DNA from: G963665495 sp963667575 | GTDB lineage: Bacteria > Desulfobacterota > Desulfovibrionia > Desulfovibrionales > Desulfovibrionaceae | Length of the DNA stretch: 64,000 nucleotides | Direction: 5' to 3' | NCBI GenBank assembly: GCA_963667575.2 | Contig: CAXXHY010000042.1 | Coordinates: 1 to 64,000, forward strand | In this document: one piece after another, positions 45,960 through 55,300 of the stretch | Layout: every line of letters starts with the position of its first letter | How positions within the stretch are numbered: the first letter of the stretch is position 1 | The notes under the pieces: model-generated | What the model saw: only the letters and a program-made list of their open reading frames with translations | Database searches by the model: none | What the model was told of the DNA's origin: nothing | Position numbers and translations under genes: made by a program

Positions 45960-46709
45960 ATGTATAAAATGGTTCTGGTCAGGCATGGCCAAAGCGTCTG
46001 GAATCTGGAGAACAGGTTCACCGGTTGGACTGATGTCGGACTCACTCCCCAGGGAGAGGAAGAGGCCAGAGAGGGCGGCAGGCTCCTTCTGGAGAAGGGT
46101 TTCGAATTCGACGTATGCTATACGTCCTATCTGCGCCGCGCCATCACCACACTGCACATCATTCAGGGTGTCATGGACAATCTCTGGCTGCCCGTGATCA
46201 AAAGCTGGCGCCTGAACGAGCGCCACTATGGTTCGCTGCAGGGATTGAACAAAAAGGAAATGGCCGACAAATTCGGTGACGAACAGGTATTCGTCTGGCG
46301 CCGCAGCTATGATACGCCTCCGCCAGAGCTGGAAACCTCGGACGAGCGCTTCCCCGGAAAGGATCCCCGCTACGCCGCGCTGGCCGACAATGATCTTCCC
46401 CGTACGGAATCTCTGAAGCTCACCGTGGACCGGGTAATTCCCTACTGGGAAAACGAACTGGCTCCCGCCATCAAGTCCGGCAAGCGCTTGCTCATTGCCG
46501 CCCACGGCAACAGCCTGCGGGCCATGGTTAAGTATCTGGACAAGGTCTCCGACGAGGAAATCACCAAGCTGAACATCCCCACCGGAGTTCCCCTGGTGTA
46601 CGAGCTCGATGCCGACCTGAAGCCCATCAAGAGCTATTACCTGGGCGATCAGGATGCCATTGCCGCCAAGGCCAAGGCCGTGGCCGAGCAGGCTACCAAG
46701 GGCGCCTAA
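45960..46709 (+). CDS. gpmA: 2,3-bisphosphoglycerate-dependent phosphoglycerate mutase
   Basis: Interconverts 3- and 2-phosphoglycerate in glycolysis and gluconeogenesis. ATG 45960 follows GCAGGAGTATCTC; 249 aa. The phosphohistidine motif LVRHGQSVWN is followed by FTGWTDVGLTPQG, ERHYGSLQGLNK and HGNSLRAMVKYLD with the second active His, and IPTGVPLVYEL. All catalytic residues are present. It is a metabolic gene inside the oxidative-stress island. Confidence 0.97.
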   Translation: MYKMVLVRHGQSVWNLENRFTGWTDVGLTPQGEEEAREGGRLLLEKGFEFDVCYTSYLRRAITTLHIIQGVMDNLWLPVIKSWRLNERHYGSLQGLNKKEMADKFGDEQVFVWRRSYDTPPPELETSDERFPGKDPRYAALADNDLPRTESLKLTVDRVIPYWENELAPAIKSGKRLLIAAHGNSLRAMVKYLDKVSDEEITKLNIPTGVPLVYELDADLKPIKSYYLGDQDAIAAKAKAVAEQATKGA

Positions 46710-46930
46710 GCGCTTGTAGAATGAAAGTTCTGTGCGCCGCTATGGCGTACGGAATCAGGAATACATTGCAGTTTTGCATGGATTCCTGAGGAATGGCGAC
46801 TCCGTGCGATCGCTGTTCCGTCCTGAAAAACGCCTGACAGGATTTTTCAGGAATATGTTGGGACGTTGAAAGAAAGGGCCTTGCCCCGGGCCCCGCCTAT
46901 ACCTTTAATGTATGCTTCGCGGAGCAGGAT

Positions 46931-47206
46931 ATGCGAAAAACAGCTGTTTTCTTAAGTCTGATTATTCTCGGACTGAATTGTTTTTGCTCTCCTGCTGCCG
47001 CGAGGTGTACGTTTGACGGTCTTCAGTACGACGAAAACGGTCAGTTCGTCAGTGCGCAGATTTACAGAAACCAGAACAAGATAGGTTCCATCAACCGTCC
47101 GCGCGGATTGGATGCGTATTATGTCCAATGCTCGGGCGTGGACCCCCAAAAAGCCTTTACCTCTCCCAATCACGCGGCCTGGGCCGCCTGCATCTATTGT
47201 AAATAG
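46931..47206 (+). CDS. Small secreted Cys-rich protein, paralogue A
   Basis: 91 aa. A signal peptide (MRKTAVFLSLIILGLNCFCSPAAA) is followed by a mature part of about 67 residues with four Cys: RCTFD, VQCSGVD and the end CIYCK. The pattern C-x2-C-K end and the DENGQFVSAQIYRNQNKIG block match its neighbour at 47384. Function unknown. Preceded by GCGGAGCAGGAT. I do not recognise the family. Confidence 0.7.
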   Translation: MRKTAVFLSLIILGLNCFCSPAAARCTFDGLQYDENGQFVSAQIYRNQNKIGSINRPRGLDAYYVQCSGVDPQKAFTSPNHAAWAACIYCK

Positions 47207-47383
47207 TTCCTTGTTTTTCCTGCCTCGGGCTTTCCCCGGTCTTTCGGGGCCTTCCCGCTCAGAATCCGTTTATTGCAGCATTTTTCCGTCTGATTTTGTT
47301 TGACCAAAAGCTGACGAATTATGTTATGCTCAAGTCAAAATCCGGACCTTCACGAAATATCAAACAGCACTTCGGGGGGTAGC

Positions 47384-47659
47384 ATGAAAACAACAGGCAC
47401 TATTCTGGGTGTGGTTCTTCTCCTTTTGAGCTGGTCCTGTCCGCTTTTTGCCGCCAAGTGCAAGTACGAAGTCGTGCAGCAGGACAAGAACGGCGACCTG
47501 GTTTGCGCCAACGTATTCAGAGATGGAAACAAGATTGCCACCATGATCAGCCCGCACGGACATGACGCCTTTTACATTGTCTGCCCGGGAGTGGATGCGG
47601 AAAAGACCTTCTCATCTGCCCAGAAAGCCGCCTGGGGAGCCTGTGCCTGCTGCAAGTGA
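47384..47659 (+). CDS. Small secreted Cys-rich protein, paralogue B
   Basis: 91 aa, identical in length to paralogue A. Signal peptide MKTTGTILGVVLLLLSWSCPLFA. Mature part KCKYEVVQQDKNGDLVCANV..., then VCPGVDAEKTFSSAQKAAWG and the end CACCK. It keeps the Cys pattern, adding Cys residues, and the D-x-N-G-x-x-V block. Probably disulfide-bonded or metal-binding in the periplasm. Its own GGGGGGTAGC lies before the ATG. Confidence 0.72.
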   Translation: MKTTGTILGVVLLLLSWSCPLFAAKCKYEVVQQDKNGDLVCANVFRDGNKIATMISPHGHDAFYIVCPGVDAEKTFSSAQKAAWGACACCK

Positions 47660-47961
47660 AAGAGACAAGGCCTGCGCACTTTTTCCGAAACTACGCAGCT
47701 TCAGAGGCAAGCGCTCGTGTCCCGAGATTTTTTCCAGACGGTTCAAGCGTTGCGACCTGCTCGGGGAAAAGGGCCGTGATTTGCCTGGCACTGCGGACGC
47801 GCGAGCATGACAGCGCTCCAGCAGGTGGTATGTTTGCGGCAAAAAAATATTCAAAAAGTAATGCGGGGGCATCCCAATGATTAGAATGGAAGTTGCTTCG
47901 CGAATACTATGTCCGAAAGTTCAAATCAAATGACTGTCCGCCGCGGGCAAAGGAAAGCTTG

Positions 47962-48378
47962 ATGAAGAACCACCCGGCAGCATGGATGCTTGTTTTTCTG
48001 ATGTTGCTGCCCTGCAGCTGTTTTGCGGACGATTCTGTCTACGGCTGCATACCGCTCTGCAAAAAAAGCGTACCCACAGGCTGTTCGGCCTGCCTGGCAA
48101 CTGCGAGGGAGCAGCTTTCTCCGTTCGCACCGCTTTCGGACGAACAGGCGGGTGCAGTGGAAAGCGGACTGACGGGAGTTGCAAAAATTCTCCTGGAGAT
48201 CAACGGCAATCCGAACTCCGGACAATGCGCTCAAAACTGCAACGCTGCCCGGGATCTGCTCGACAGTGCGGAGCAGAAGATCGCTGCGTTGCCTTCCTGC
48301 AGCGAAAAAGAGGCCTATACGATCATAACCGGCAACATGCGGCAGACCGTTGACCTCGTGGCGGCTTCCTGCCCCTGA
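47962..48378 (+). CDS. Small secreted Cys-rich protein, unrelated type
   Basis: 138 aa from ATG 47962 (GCAAAGGAAAGCTTG). Signal peptide MKNHPAAWMLVFLMLLPCSCFA may be a lipoprotein-like C-S-C-F end. The mature part has about eight Cys (CIPLCKK, CSACLATA, CAQNCNAA, SCSEKE, CP). Helical spacer between. No family recognised. It follows the two paralogues with 300 bp of uninformative sequence between (47660-47961). Confidence 0.65.
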   Translation: MKNHPAAWMLVFLMLLPCSCFADDSVYGCIPLCKKSVPTGCSACLATAREQLSPFAPLSDEQAGAVESGLTGVAKILLEINGNPNSGQCAQNCNAARDLLDSAEQKIAALPSCSEKEAYTIITGNMRQTVDLVAASCP

Positions 48379-48897
48379 CCCTGCCCCGGCAGCAGTTGTA
48401 TCTGGCGGTGATGTCAGCCGCAGGTTTGCTGCTGTCATATTCCTGCCTTTCGCATCAGTATATCAGTCCTGATTTTAATTTCATCCAATTGAAGCTGAGC
48501 CCCGAACAGGCCATAATAGCCTCTATTTTTGTGCTTTTTTTCAGATGTTTCTAACAGTTTGTAAAATCAGACCATTTTTAGATGCTAAAATATAACCCTA
48601 CAATACCCGAGGGTTGCGTATCCATTTTAAGTGCTTACAGAAAGAGAAAGGCCAAAAAGAGATGTGAAAAGAAACAACATGTTGAAAATTATTTTATTCT
48701 TAAAAACCAGACAATTAGAGTATATTTATTAGTTAATTTTAATTCCTAGATAATAATCTTTCTCTTTTAACTAGACATCCAGAGAAAATAAGCAAATGAT
48801 TCCTCTCAACGCTGAACGGGAATGGTTTCTGACTTCGGATTATGCGATCAGCGGACCGTTCGTAAAATCGAAAACAACTCAAAGGAGATTCATACAA
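48379..48897. other. Long AT-rich upstream region of the rubrerythrin operon
   Basis: About 520 bp with no supported ORF. Very AT-rich from 48540 to 48780. TAATAATCTTTCTC at about 48751 shares about a dozen bases with the candidate operator at 45111, and AGATAATAATCT is an imperfect palindrome. This is the likely site of promoter and PerR-type control of the rubrerythrin-desulfoferrodoxin-rubredoxin-Roo run. Confidence 0.45.
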
Positions 48898-49473
48898 ATG
48901 GCTACACTCAAAGGAAGCGAGACTGAGAAAAATCTTTTGAAATCTTTTGCCGGGGAGTCCCAGGCAAGTAACAGATATCTCTTTTTCGCCAAGCAGGCCA
49001 AAAAAGAAGGCTATGAACAAATTGCCCATGTTTTTGAAGAGACGGCCAGCCATGAAAGAGCGCACGCCAAACGCTTTTTCAGTTACCTGGAAGGTGGAGA
49101 CCTGGAAATCACCGCTGCCTATCCTGCCGGAAAAGTAGGCACTACTCTGGAAAACCTCAAAGCCGCTGCCGGAGGCGAGCACGAGGAACAATCCTCCATG
49201 TATCCGGAATTCGCGAAGATCGCCCAGGAAGAGGGCTTCAATGAAATCGCCGCGCTGTATCGGGCAGTCTGCGTAGCCGAAGAATATCATGAAAATCGTT
49301 ACCGCGGCCTTGCAAGCAAGCTGGAAAGTGGTATGGTGTTTAAAAGTGAAGAAGAAGTTGTTTGGCGTTGCCGCAACTGTGGCTATGTGCATAAAGGCAC
49401 TACGCCTCCCAAGATGTGCCCCGCCTGCAAGCACCCGCAGGCTCATTACGAAGTATTGCGCGAAGAGTGGTAA
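48898..49473 (+). CDS. rbr: Rubrerythrin
   Basis: Reduces hydrogen peroxide in the cytoplasm with electrons from rubredoxin. ATG 48898 follows AAAGGAGATTCATACAA; 191 aa, the usual size. The N-terminal di-iron four-helix part has GESQASNRYLFFA, ETASHERAHAKRFF and AVCVAEEYHENRY. The C-terminal rubredoxin-like iron site is WRCRNCGYVHKG...MCPACKHPQAHY. First in the run toward desulfoferrodoxin, rubredoxin and Roo. Confidence 0.97.
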   Translation: MATLKGSETEKNLLKSFAGESQASNRYLFFAKQAKKEGYEQIAHVFEETASHERAHAKRFFSYLEGGDLEITAAYPAGKVGTTLENLKAAAGGEHEEQSSMYPEFAKIAQEEGFNEIAALYRAVCVAEEYHENRYRGLASKLESGMVFKSEEEVVWRCRNCGYVHKGTTPPKMCPACKHPQAHYEVLREEW

Positions 49474-49509
49474 TTTTCTGTAAACCCAAAGATATAAGGA
49501 GAGAACTCC

Positions 49510-49889
49510 ATGGCCGAAAAGCTTGAGATCTACAAGTGTGAAATGTGCGGTAATATTGTGGAGGTTCTGCATGGTGGTGGCGGCGAACTGGTCTGCTGCG
49601 GTGCCCCCATGAAACTCTTCACCGAGAATACGGTTGATGCCGCAAAGGAAAAACACGTCCCCGTTATCGAAAAAACTGCCGATGGTTACAAAGTTACAGT
49701 GGGCGGCGTGGCACATCCCATGGAAGAAAAGCACTACATCGAGTGGATCGAACTTATCGCCGATGGAAAGGCTTACCGCCAGTTCCTCAAACCGGGCGAC
49801 GCTCCGAGGCAACATTCTGCGTCAAGGCTTCATCCGTTTCCGCCAGGGAATACTGCAATCTCCATGGTCTGTGGAAGGCTGAAGCCTAA
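49510..49889 (+). CDS. dfx: Desulfoferrodoxin / superoxide reductase (one-base frameshift)
   Basis: Reduces superoxide to peroxide without making oxygen. ATG 49510 follows AAGGAGAGAACTCC. The N-terminal desulforedoxin site (YKCEMCGNIVEV, VCCGAPMKL) binds Fe centre I. Centre II His ligands are in VAHPMEEKHYIEW. At 49805-49806 a G is missing after FLKPGDAP; restoring it gives EATFCVKASSVSAREYCNLHGLWKAEA, with the centre II Cys and last His, and a stop at 49887-49889 (126 aa, normal). As printed the frame ends 10 bases later with an unrelated tail. Sequencing error is far more likely than loss. Confidence 0.93.
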
Positions 49890-49916
49890 GCATCCGTAAA
49901 TCGCTACTACCCCCTG

Positions 49917-49947
49917 GTCGGGCTGGCCGCCGGACGGCCGGCCCGAC
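49917..49947 (+). terminator. Hairpin between desulfoferrodoxin and rubredoxin
   Basis: GTCGGGC / GCCCGAC outer stem with an inner GGCCG / CGGCC. There is no T-run, so it may be an attenuator or mRNA-stability element in the operon rather than a stop. Confidence 0.5.
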
Positions 49948-50044
49948 TTGATAAAATCGTTGTTCCTGGTAAGGATGCTCTTACGTTTAATCAGGTGACA
50001 ATGGCAGAACAGAGAATTCCACATCATTTTTTAGGAGATAAATC

Positions 50045-50203
50045 ATGGATAAGTATGTTTGCGATATCTGTGGCTACGTATACGACCCCGAACAGGGTGA
50101 TCCCGACAACAATGTCGCTCCCGGAACCGCCTGGGCCGATGTGCCTGAAGACTGGGTCTGCCCCGTATGTGGTGCGTCCAAGGACGAGTTTTCCAAGCAA
50201 TAG
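50045..50203 (+). CDS. rub: Rubredoxin (52 aa)
   Basis: A one-iron electron carrier in the cytoplasm. ATG 50045 follows TTAGGAGATAAATC. It has the two Cys pairs: YVCDICGYVYDPEQGD and WVCPVCGASKDEF. It is the typical size of Desulfovibrio rubredoxins. Its electron acceptors are probably the neighbouring Roo and rubrerythrin. Confidence 0.97.
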   Translation: MDKYVCDICGYVYDPEQGDPDNNVAPGTAWADVPEDWVCPVCGASKDEFSKQ

Positions 50204-50300
50204 ATAGTGACCGCTGCCTTGCCTCTGGGGCGAGGAATTACGCGTTTATCTGCCGAGCAGAGCGCTGAATTCAGCTTATTTTGTTTTTTATGAGGAAATC

Positions 50301-51549
50301 ATGAGACCTGTAGAGATGAAAACCGACGTATTCTGGGTCGGCGCAGTGGACTGGAGCAGCCGCGACTTCCACGGGTATTCGCGTTCACCCCGGGGTACGA
50401 CGTATAATGCGTATTTGATCAAGGACGAAAAAACGACCCTGTTCGACACCGTCAAGGCCGAACATGCGGGCGAGCTGCTCTGCAGCATAAGCCAGCTGGT
50501 CAATCCGGAAGAAGTCGACTACGTGGTGGTCAACCACCTGGAACCGGACCATGCCGGAGCTGCCTGCCGCAAGATCATCGAGGCGCATGCAAGCCCGAAA
50601 AGATCTTCTGTTTCGCCCATGGGCGAGAAGCGCGCATGCAGGCCCATTTCCACTACAAGGACTGGCCCGTGCGAGGTGGTCAAGACGGGCGATTCCATCA
50701 GCCTGGGCAAGCGCGACGTGCACTTTCGTGGAAACGCGCATGCTGCACTGGCCGGACAGCATGTTTTCCTACATTGCGCAGGACAAGCTGCTCGTGAGCA
50801 ACGACGCTCTTCGGCCAGAACATCGCCTCGGTCGAACGCTACTGCCGACGAGGTGAACCGGGCGGATCTGGCGCATGCGGCCATGCGGGAGTATTACGCC
50901 AACATCGTGCTGCCCTTTTCGCCCATCGTGACCCTCAAGGTCACTGGATCAGCCCTTGCCGAGCTCAAGCTGGATAGTGGACATGATCGCTCCGGATCAC
51001 GGCGTGCTCTTCCGCGGCAAGGACGACGTGGCCTATGCATCCTGGACCTGCTACCGCAAGCCTTTGCCGAGCAAAAGCCCGCCAGAACAAGGCCGTGGTC
51101 ACCTTCGACACCATGTGGCATTCAGCACGGAAAAAATGGCCCTGCGCCGTGGCCGAGCGGCCTCAAGGAAGAGCGGAATGTCGCCGTCAAGCATCATGTG
51201 GTCTCAAGGCCAACCACCACAGCGCGGTCATGACCGAGAGTTTTTGAAGCGGGCTGCCGTGCTCGTGGGCTCTCCCACACACAACAACGGCATCATGCCC
51301 CTGGTGGCTGCCATGCTGACCTACATGAAAGGATTGCGTCCGCAGAACAAGATCGGTGCGGCATTCGGCTCCTTTGGCTGGAGCGGCGAATGCGTGAAGA
51401 TCCTTACTGACTGCCTTGAGCAGATAGGCATGGAACTGCCCGAAGAGCCCATCAAGGTCAAGAACGTACCGACCCACGAAGACCTGGGCAAATGCTATGA
51501 ACTGGGCCAGAAGCTGGCCGAGTTGATCAAGGCCAAAGTGGACGCGTAA
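50301..51549 (+). pseudogene. roo: Rubredoxin:oxygen oxidoreductase (flavodiiron), heavily frameshifted
   Basis: Roo reduces oxygen to water using rubredoxin. The start (ATG 50301) reads MRPVEMKTDVFWVGAVDWSSRDFHGYSRSP and the first metal motif HLEPDHAG is intact. From about 50580 to 51240 the reading frame changes many times: recognisable pieces (HFHYKDWP, ETRMLHWPDSMFSY, HAAMREYYANIV, PDHGVLF, DTMWHS) appear in different frames. The flavodoxin end is intact from 51250 (VGSPTHNNG...FGSFGWSGE). The overall order matches Roo. I count this as one gene badly damaged by read errors or, less likely, a real pseudogene; length exceeds a normal Roo gene. Confidence 0.85.
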
Positions 51550-51587
51550 CGCGCATCTGACGCAAGTATTCCTTGCAAAACCATAGC

Positions 51588-51623
51588 AAGCCACCCGGAT
51601 CCCTGATCCGGGTGGCTTTTTTT
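51588..51623 (+). terminator. Rho-independent terminator after roo
   Basis: A 13-bp perfect stem AGCCACCCGGATC / GATCCGGGTGGCT with a 3-nt loop, ending in TTTTTTT. It closes the rbr-dfx-rub-roo run. Confidence 0.92.
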
Positions 51624-51652
51624 CGTACGTATGCCTGCCCTAAACTGGAAAA

Positions 51653-52321
51653 TCACCAGTCCGAAGGACTGATCAGGCCGTGGCAGGCGGCAAAGCGGAT
51701 CAGGTCCGCGCTGTTTTTGAGCTGCAGCTTGCGGACGATGTTGTTGCGGTGGTTGTTGGCTGTTTTGGGGCTGATGAACAACTGGGAAGCGACTTCCTTG
51801 TAGGTTAATCCCAGGGCAAAGAGTTTCAGCACTTCGAGTTCACGGGGGGAAAGCTGCTCCAGAGCCTGCAGGTCCGAAGTATGCGGCACCCCGGCTCCCT
51901 CCGGCACTGTCTGGGGAGGAACGGATTCCGGGTGCGCTATGAACATGGTTTTACGCAGCATCCTGCGCAGCCCCTTGAGGATGGTTGCCGAGCCCGCGTC
52001 CTTGGGGATGAAACCCAGAGCGCCGGCTTTGCAGGCTTCCTGAATGCAGGCGTTGTCCGCGTGCATGCTCAGGACCAGAATCGTCAGGTCCGGCAGCAGC
52101 TGGCGCAGTTCCCGGATGAGTTGAATGCCGTTGGTGTCCGGCAGGGAAAGATCGACCGTCATGATATCCGGCGCGTACGTCCGGGCAAGCTCCAGGGCTT
52201 CCGCGGCGGTGCCGGCCTCGGCGGCTACGACAATATTCTCCTGTCCGGCAAGGATGGCCTTCAAACCTTCCCGGAACAACGGATGGTCGTCGACAATGAT
52301 CAACTTGCGGGGTTCGGGCAT
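51653..52321 (-). CDS. NarL/LuxR-type response regulator
   Basis: A 222-aa regulator. The receiver has the acidic pocket (IIVDDHPLFREG), the phosphoacceptor Asp in MTVDLSLPDTNG, and the Lys in GFIPKDAG. The C-terminal LuxR HTH is LSPRELEVLKLFALGLTYKEVASQLFISPKTANNHRNNI. The start lies 1 bp behind the giant histidine kinase's stop, so it is its obvious partner. Confidence 0.95.
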   Translation of the reverse strand: MPEPRKLIIVDDHPLFREGLKAILAGQENIVVAAEAGTAAEALELARTYAPDIMTVDLSLPDTNGIQLIRELRQLLPDLTILVLSMHADNACIQEACKAGALGFIPKDAGSATILKGLRRMLRKTMFIAHPESVPPQTVPEGAGVPHTSDLQALEQLSPRELEVLKLFALGLTYKEVASQLFISPKTANNHRNNIVRKLQLKNSADLIRFAACHGLISPSDW

Positions 52322-52322
52322 G

Positions 52323-55300
52323 CTAGTTTCTCCTGAAAGGAATGGTAACTGAAATGGTCGTGCCCTTGCCTGGTTCGCTTGTCAGCCTGAACGTCCCGCC
52401 AAGCAGATTGGCCCGTTCCTCCATGCCCTGGAGTCCGAGGCTTTTGGGGGGAACGGTGTCGCCGGAGGCCGGTACGAGCTGGCAGCCCACGCCGTTGTCG
52501 TTGATCTTGAGCATGAGGAAGCTTTTCTGGAAATCGAGGGTCACCTCTATACGGGTGGCTTGCGCGTGTTTGCGGATGTTGTGGAAGGCTTCCTGGACAA
52601 TACGGTACAGATTGATTTCGGTTTCCGGTTCCCGGCGTTTGTCCGGCGGGTTGGGGCAACGGAACTGGGCATAGATGCCGTCCTGCTCGATGGTTGTCCG
52701 GCACAGTTGCTGAATTGCCCCGGGCAGACCGAGCTGGTCCAGACTGGGAGGCCGCAGGTCGAGGCACAGCCCCCGGACCGTGGCCAGTGTTTCCTGGGAC
52801 AGGCGTACGAGTTTGTCCAGTTCAAGATCGCCGGGTGCGCCATTTTGCAGTTTATGCTGTGCGGCTTCACATTGCATGCTGATGAACAGAATGTTTTGAG
52901 CCACCGTATCGTGCAGTTCGCGCGAGATGCGCAAACGTTCGTCTTCCTGGGTCCGGAGCAGTTTCTGGCTCAATTGCCGGATATGTTTTTCCGCCAGATG
53001 GCTTTCCCGGATCTTTTGTTCGAGCATTCGGTTGGCGGACTGGGTGTCATGATACAGCTGCGCGTTGTCCATGGAAGCGGCGGCCTGAGCGCAGAGCACC
53101 CGCAGGATGTCCAGCTTTGCCGGATTGAAAATATTGGCGGTGAGTCTGTTCTCCAGGTACATGGCGCCCTGCAATACGCCTCTGTTCAGGATGGGGAAGC
53201 AAAGCGCGGAAGCCGGGTTGGTTTTTCTGAAATACGCATCCCGTACGTACGATCCGGATTCGGCCGGATAATTGAGGATGACGGGTTCCTGCGTACGGCA
53301 GGTATAGTGTATCAGCCCCGCGGGCAGGTCCATGTTGATGAGCGGGCGATCCACCAGTTCCGTTTGCAGGCAGTGCTCGTCTGCCTCGTCGCCAAAGCGC
53401 GAACGCGCCTTGACCCGCAGTGCTTCCGGCGCTCCCCATATCAGATAGCCCAGCTGGGCGCCCGCGCTGCGCAGAATCTGGTCCATTATCTTCAACAGCA
53501 GTGCATTCGGGTCCATCTCGCGGGAAATGGCCAGGGTGGATGCCAGCAGTGCGGTGAAATCCAGCGTATCGCGTTGTACTTCACTGGTGGTTTCCTGCAG
53601 CAGTTCGAGGCGTGAACGCTGTTCGGAGGAGAGTACGGGGCACGGGGACATGTGGATTTGGGCAATCTCCACTTGCAGCCGGTCAGCCTTGTCCATGGCT
53701 CCCCAGAGAGTGTACAGCTGCTGCGCTTCGAGCAGAAAATCCACCGAAGGATTTTTTCTGCCCTGATCGTTGCAATACCGGCCTGCCAGTTCCACGGCCA
53801 GAGCCTGGAAGAGCAGATAGCCGTTGTTTTCATAGTTGGCCATTGCCTGATCGTAACGCGCCATGGCCGTGTGAAACTGCCCCTCATGGCGGGCCATTTC
53901 CGCGCGCCAGCAGCAGATAGTTGCCCAGAAAATTTTCCGGACAGCTTTCCGACCACTTGCGCAGCTTGTCCAGGTTGTCATTCAGCTGGAGGTGTTCTTC
54001 CGCAGTGGCATTGGGGAGCCGGCGCGCCAGGCAGAGTCCCTGCAGAAAGGTAAGCAGGGTACGCAGAACAGCCAGATGCTGCGTGAGGCTCAGTGCATTT
54101 GCCTCGGAGATATGTCTTTCGGCCTGTGCGTAATCCTGAAAGATGATGCAGATCAGCGCGCTCAGCCCATGATGCAGCGCCAGCCCGATCAGGTTGTTGG
54201 TTTCGACGATGTTTCCCAGGGCTGTTTCCTGCCTGAGCTGCGCCGGCGCATCGGAAAACAGATCCTTGTTGAATTGCTCCAGACCAGAATAAAACCCGGC
54301 AAGAATATCGTAAGTGAGCGCATTGTTCGTGGATTTGAACAGCTTCAGGTAGTAATCCAGTGTATTTTTAAGGGCTTCGAGGTTGGAAGTGTAAATAAAA
54401 TAGAAGGATGAGGCCATCATGGGAATGCCGGCATAAAAGAAGATGCCGCTGTTGAGATTGGAGGAGACGATTTCTTCAAACTCCTGCAGACAGATTTCGT
54501 ATGAGTCGAAATAGCAGGACAAGTGCGCGTAACGCACTGACCTGAGAATGTGATTCTGCATGGGAGTGTCCAATCTGCGGGAAAGTCCTGCCGACACTTC
54601 CAGGTACTTGCGGGCTTTGGGGAGATTGCCCAGCCTTGTGACGAGTATCCAGGAAAAACAGACAAAGCTGGCTGGCATTTCACGGGCTACGCCGTGCTGC
54701 AGAAAAATTTCCATGATGGCCAGTTCGATGACTTTCCAGAGCGTTTCGTCCGCCACGCTTGCAGGTCCGGCCAGGCTGGCCAGAAGCGAAATGGCTGCGC
54801 GAATTTCGGTGGACGTGATCTCCGGAGCTGTGAGGAACTCTTCCAGCTCTTTTGTTTCAAAGGTCTCGTAGATTTCCTGGAATTTCGCGTCTACCCACTG
54901 CTCCAGGTCGCTGGAGGGAAAATTGTCCACCAGCAGATTCAGGGCCACCAGTCCGTTTTCGATGGCAGCCGGAATTCTGGCGAGCAGGGTGTTCTGATCC
55001 AGGAGCAGCTGGTACAGTTCCACCTTTTGCAAGGAAGTACGGGCACGCAGCAAATGTTCACGGGCCAGATGTTCGGCTTCGGCAAACTGGCCGTTCCAGC
55101 TTTTCATGCGGATCATGTCCAGATGCAGAGAGAAACACGCCTCGAAGTGGTCTTTCCAGGCTTTGCCCGGCAGAAGATCAACGCCGTACTGATAATAGGT
55201 CAGGGCCGCATCAAAAGCCGACGAACGCTGGGCCTTTGTACCGGCCTGCTGGTTCAGCAGGGCCAGCTCCAGGAGTTCCTCATCGCTTTTCAGCAGATCG

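Noticed and set aside
49510..49899. A longer desulfoferrodoxin with a novel C-terminal tail
   Set aside because: The family C-terminus is intact in the next frame; a single missing base explains the difference.
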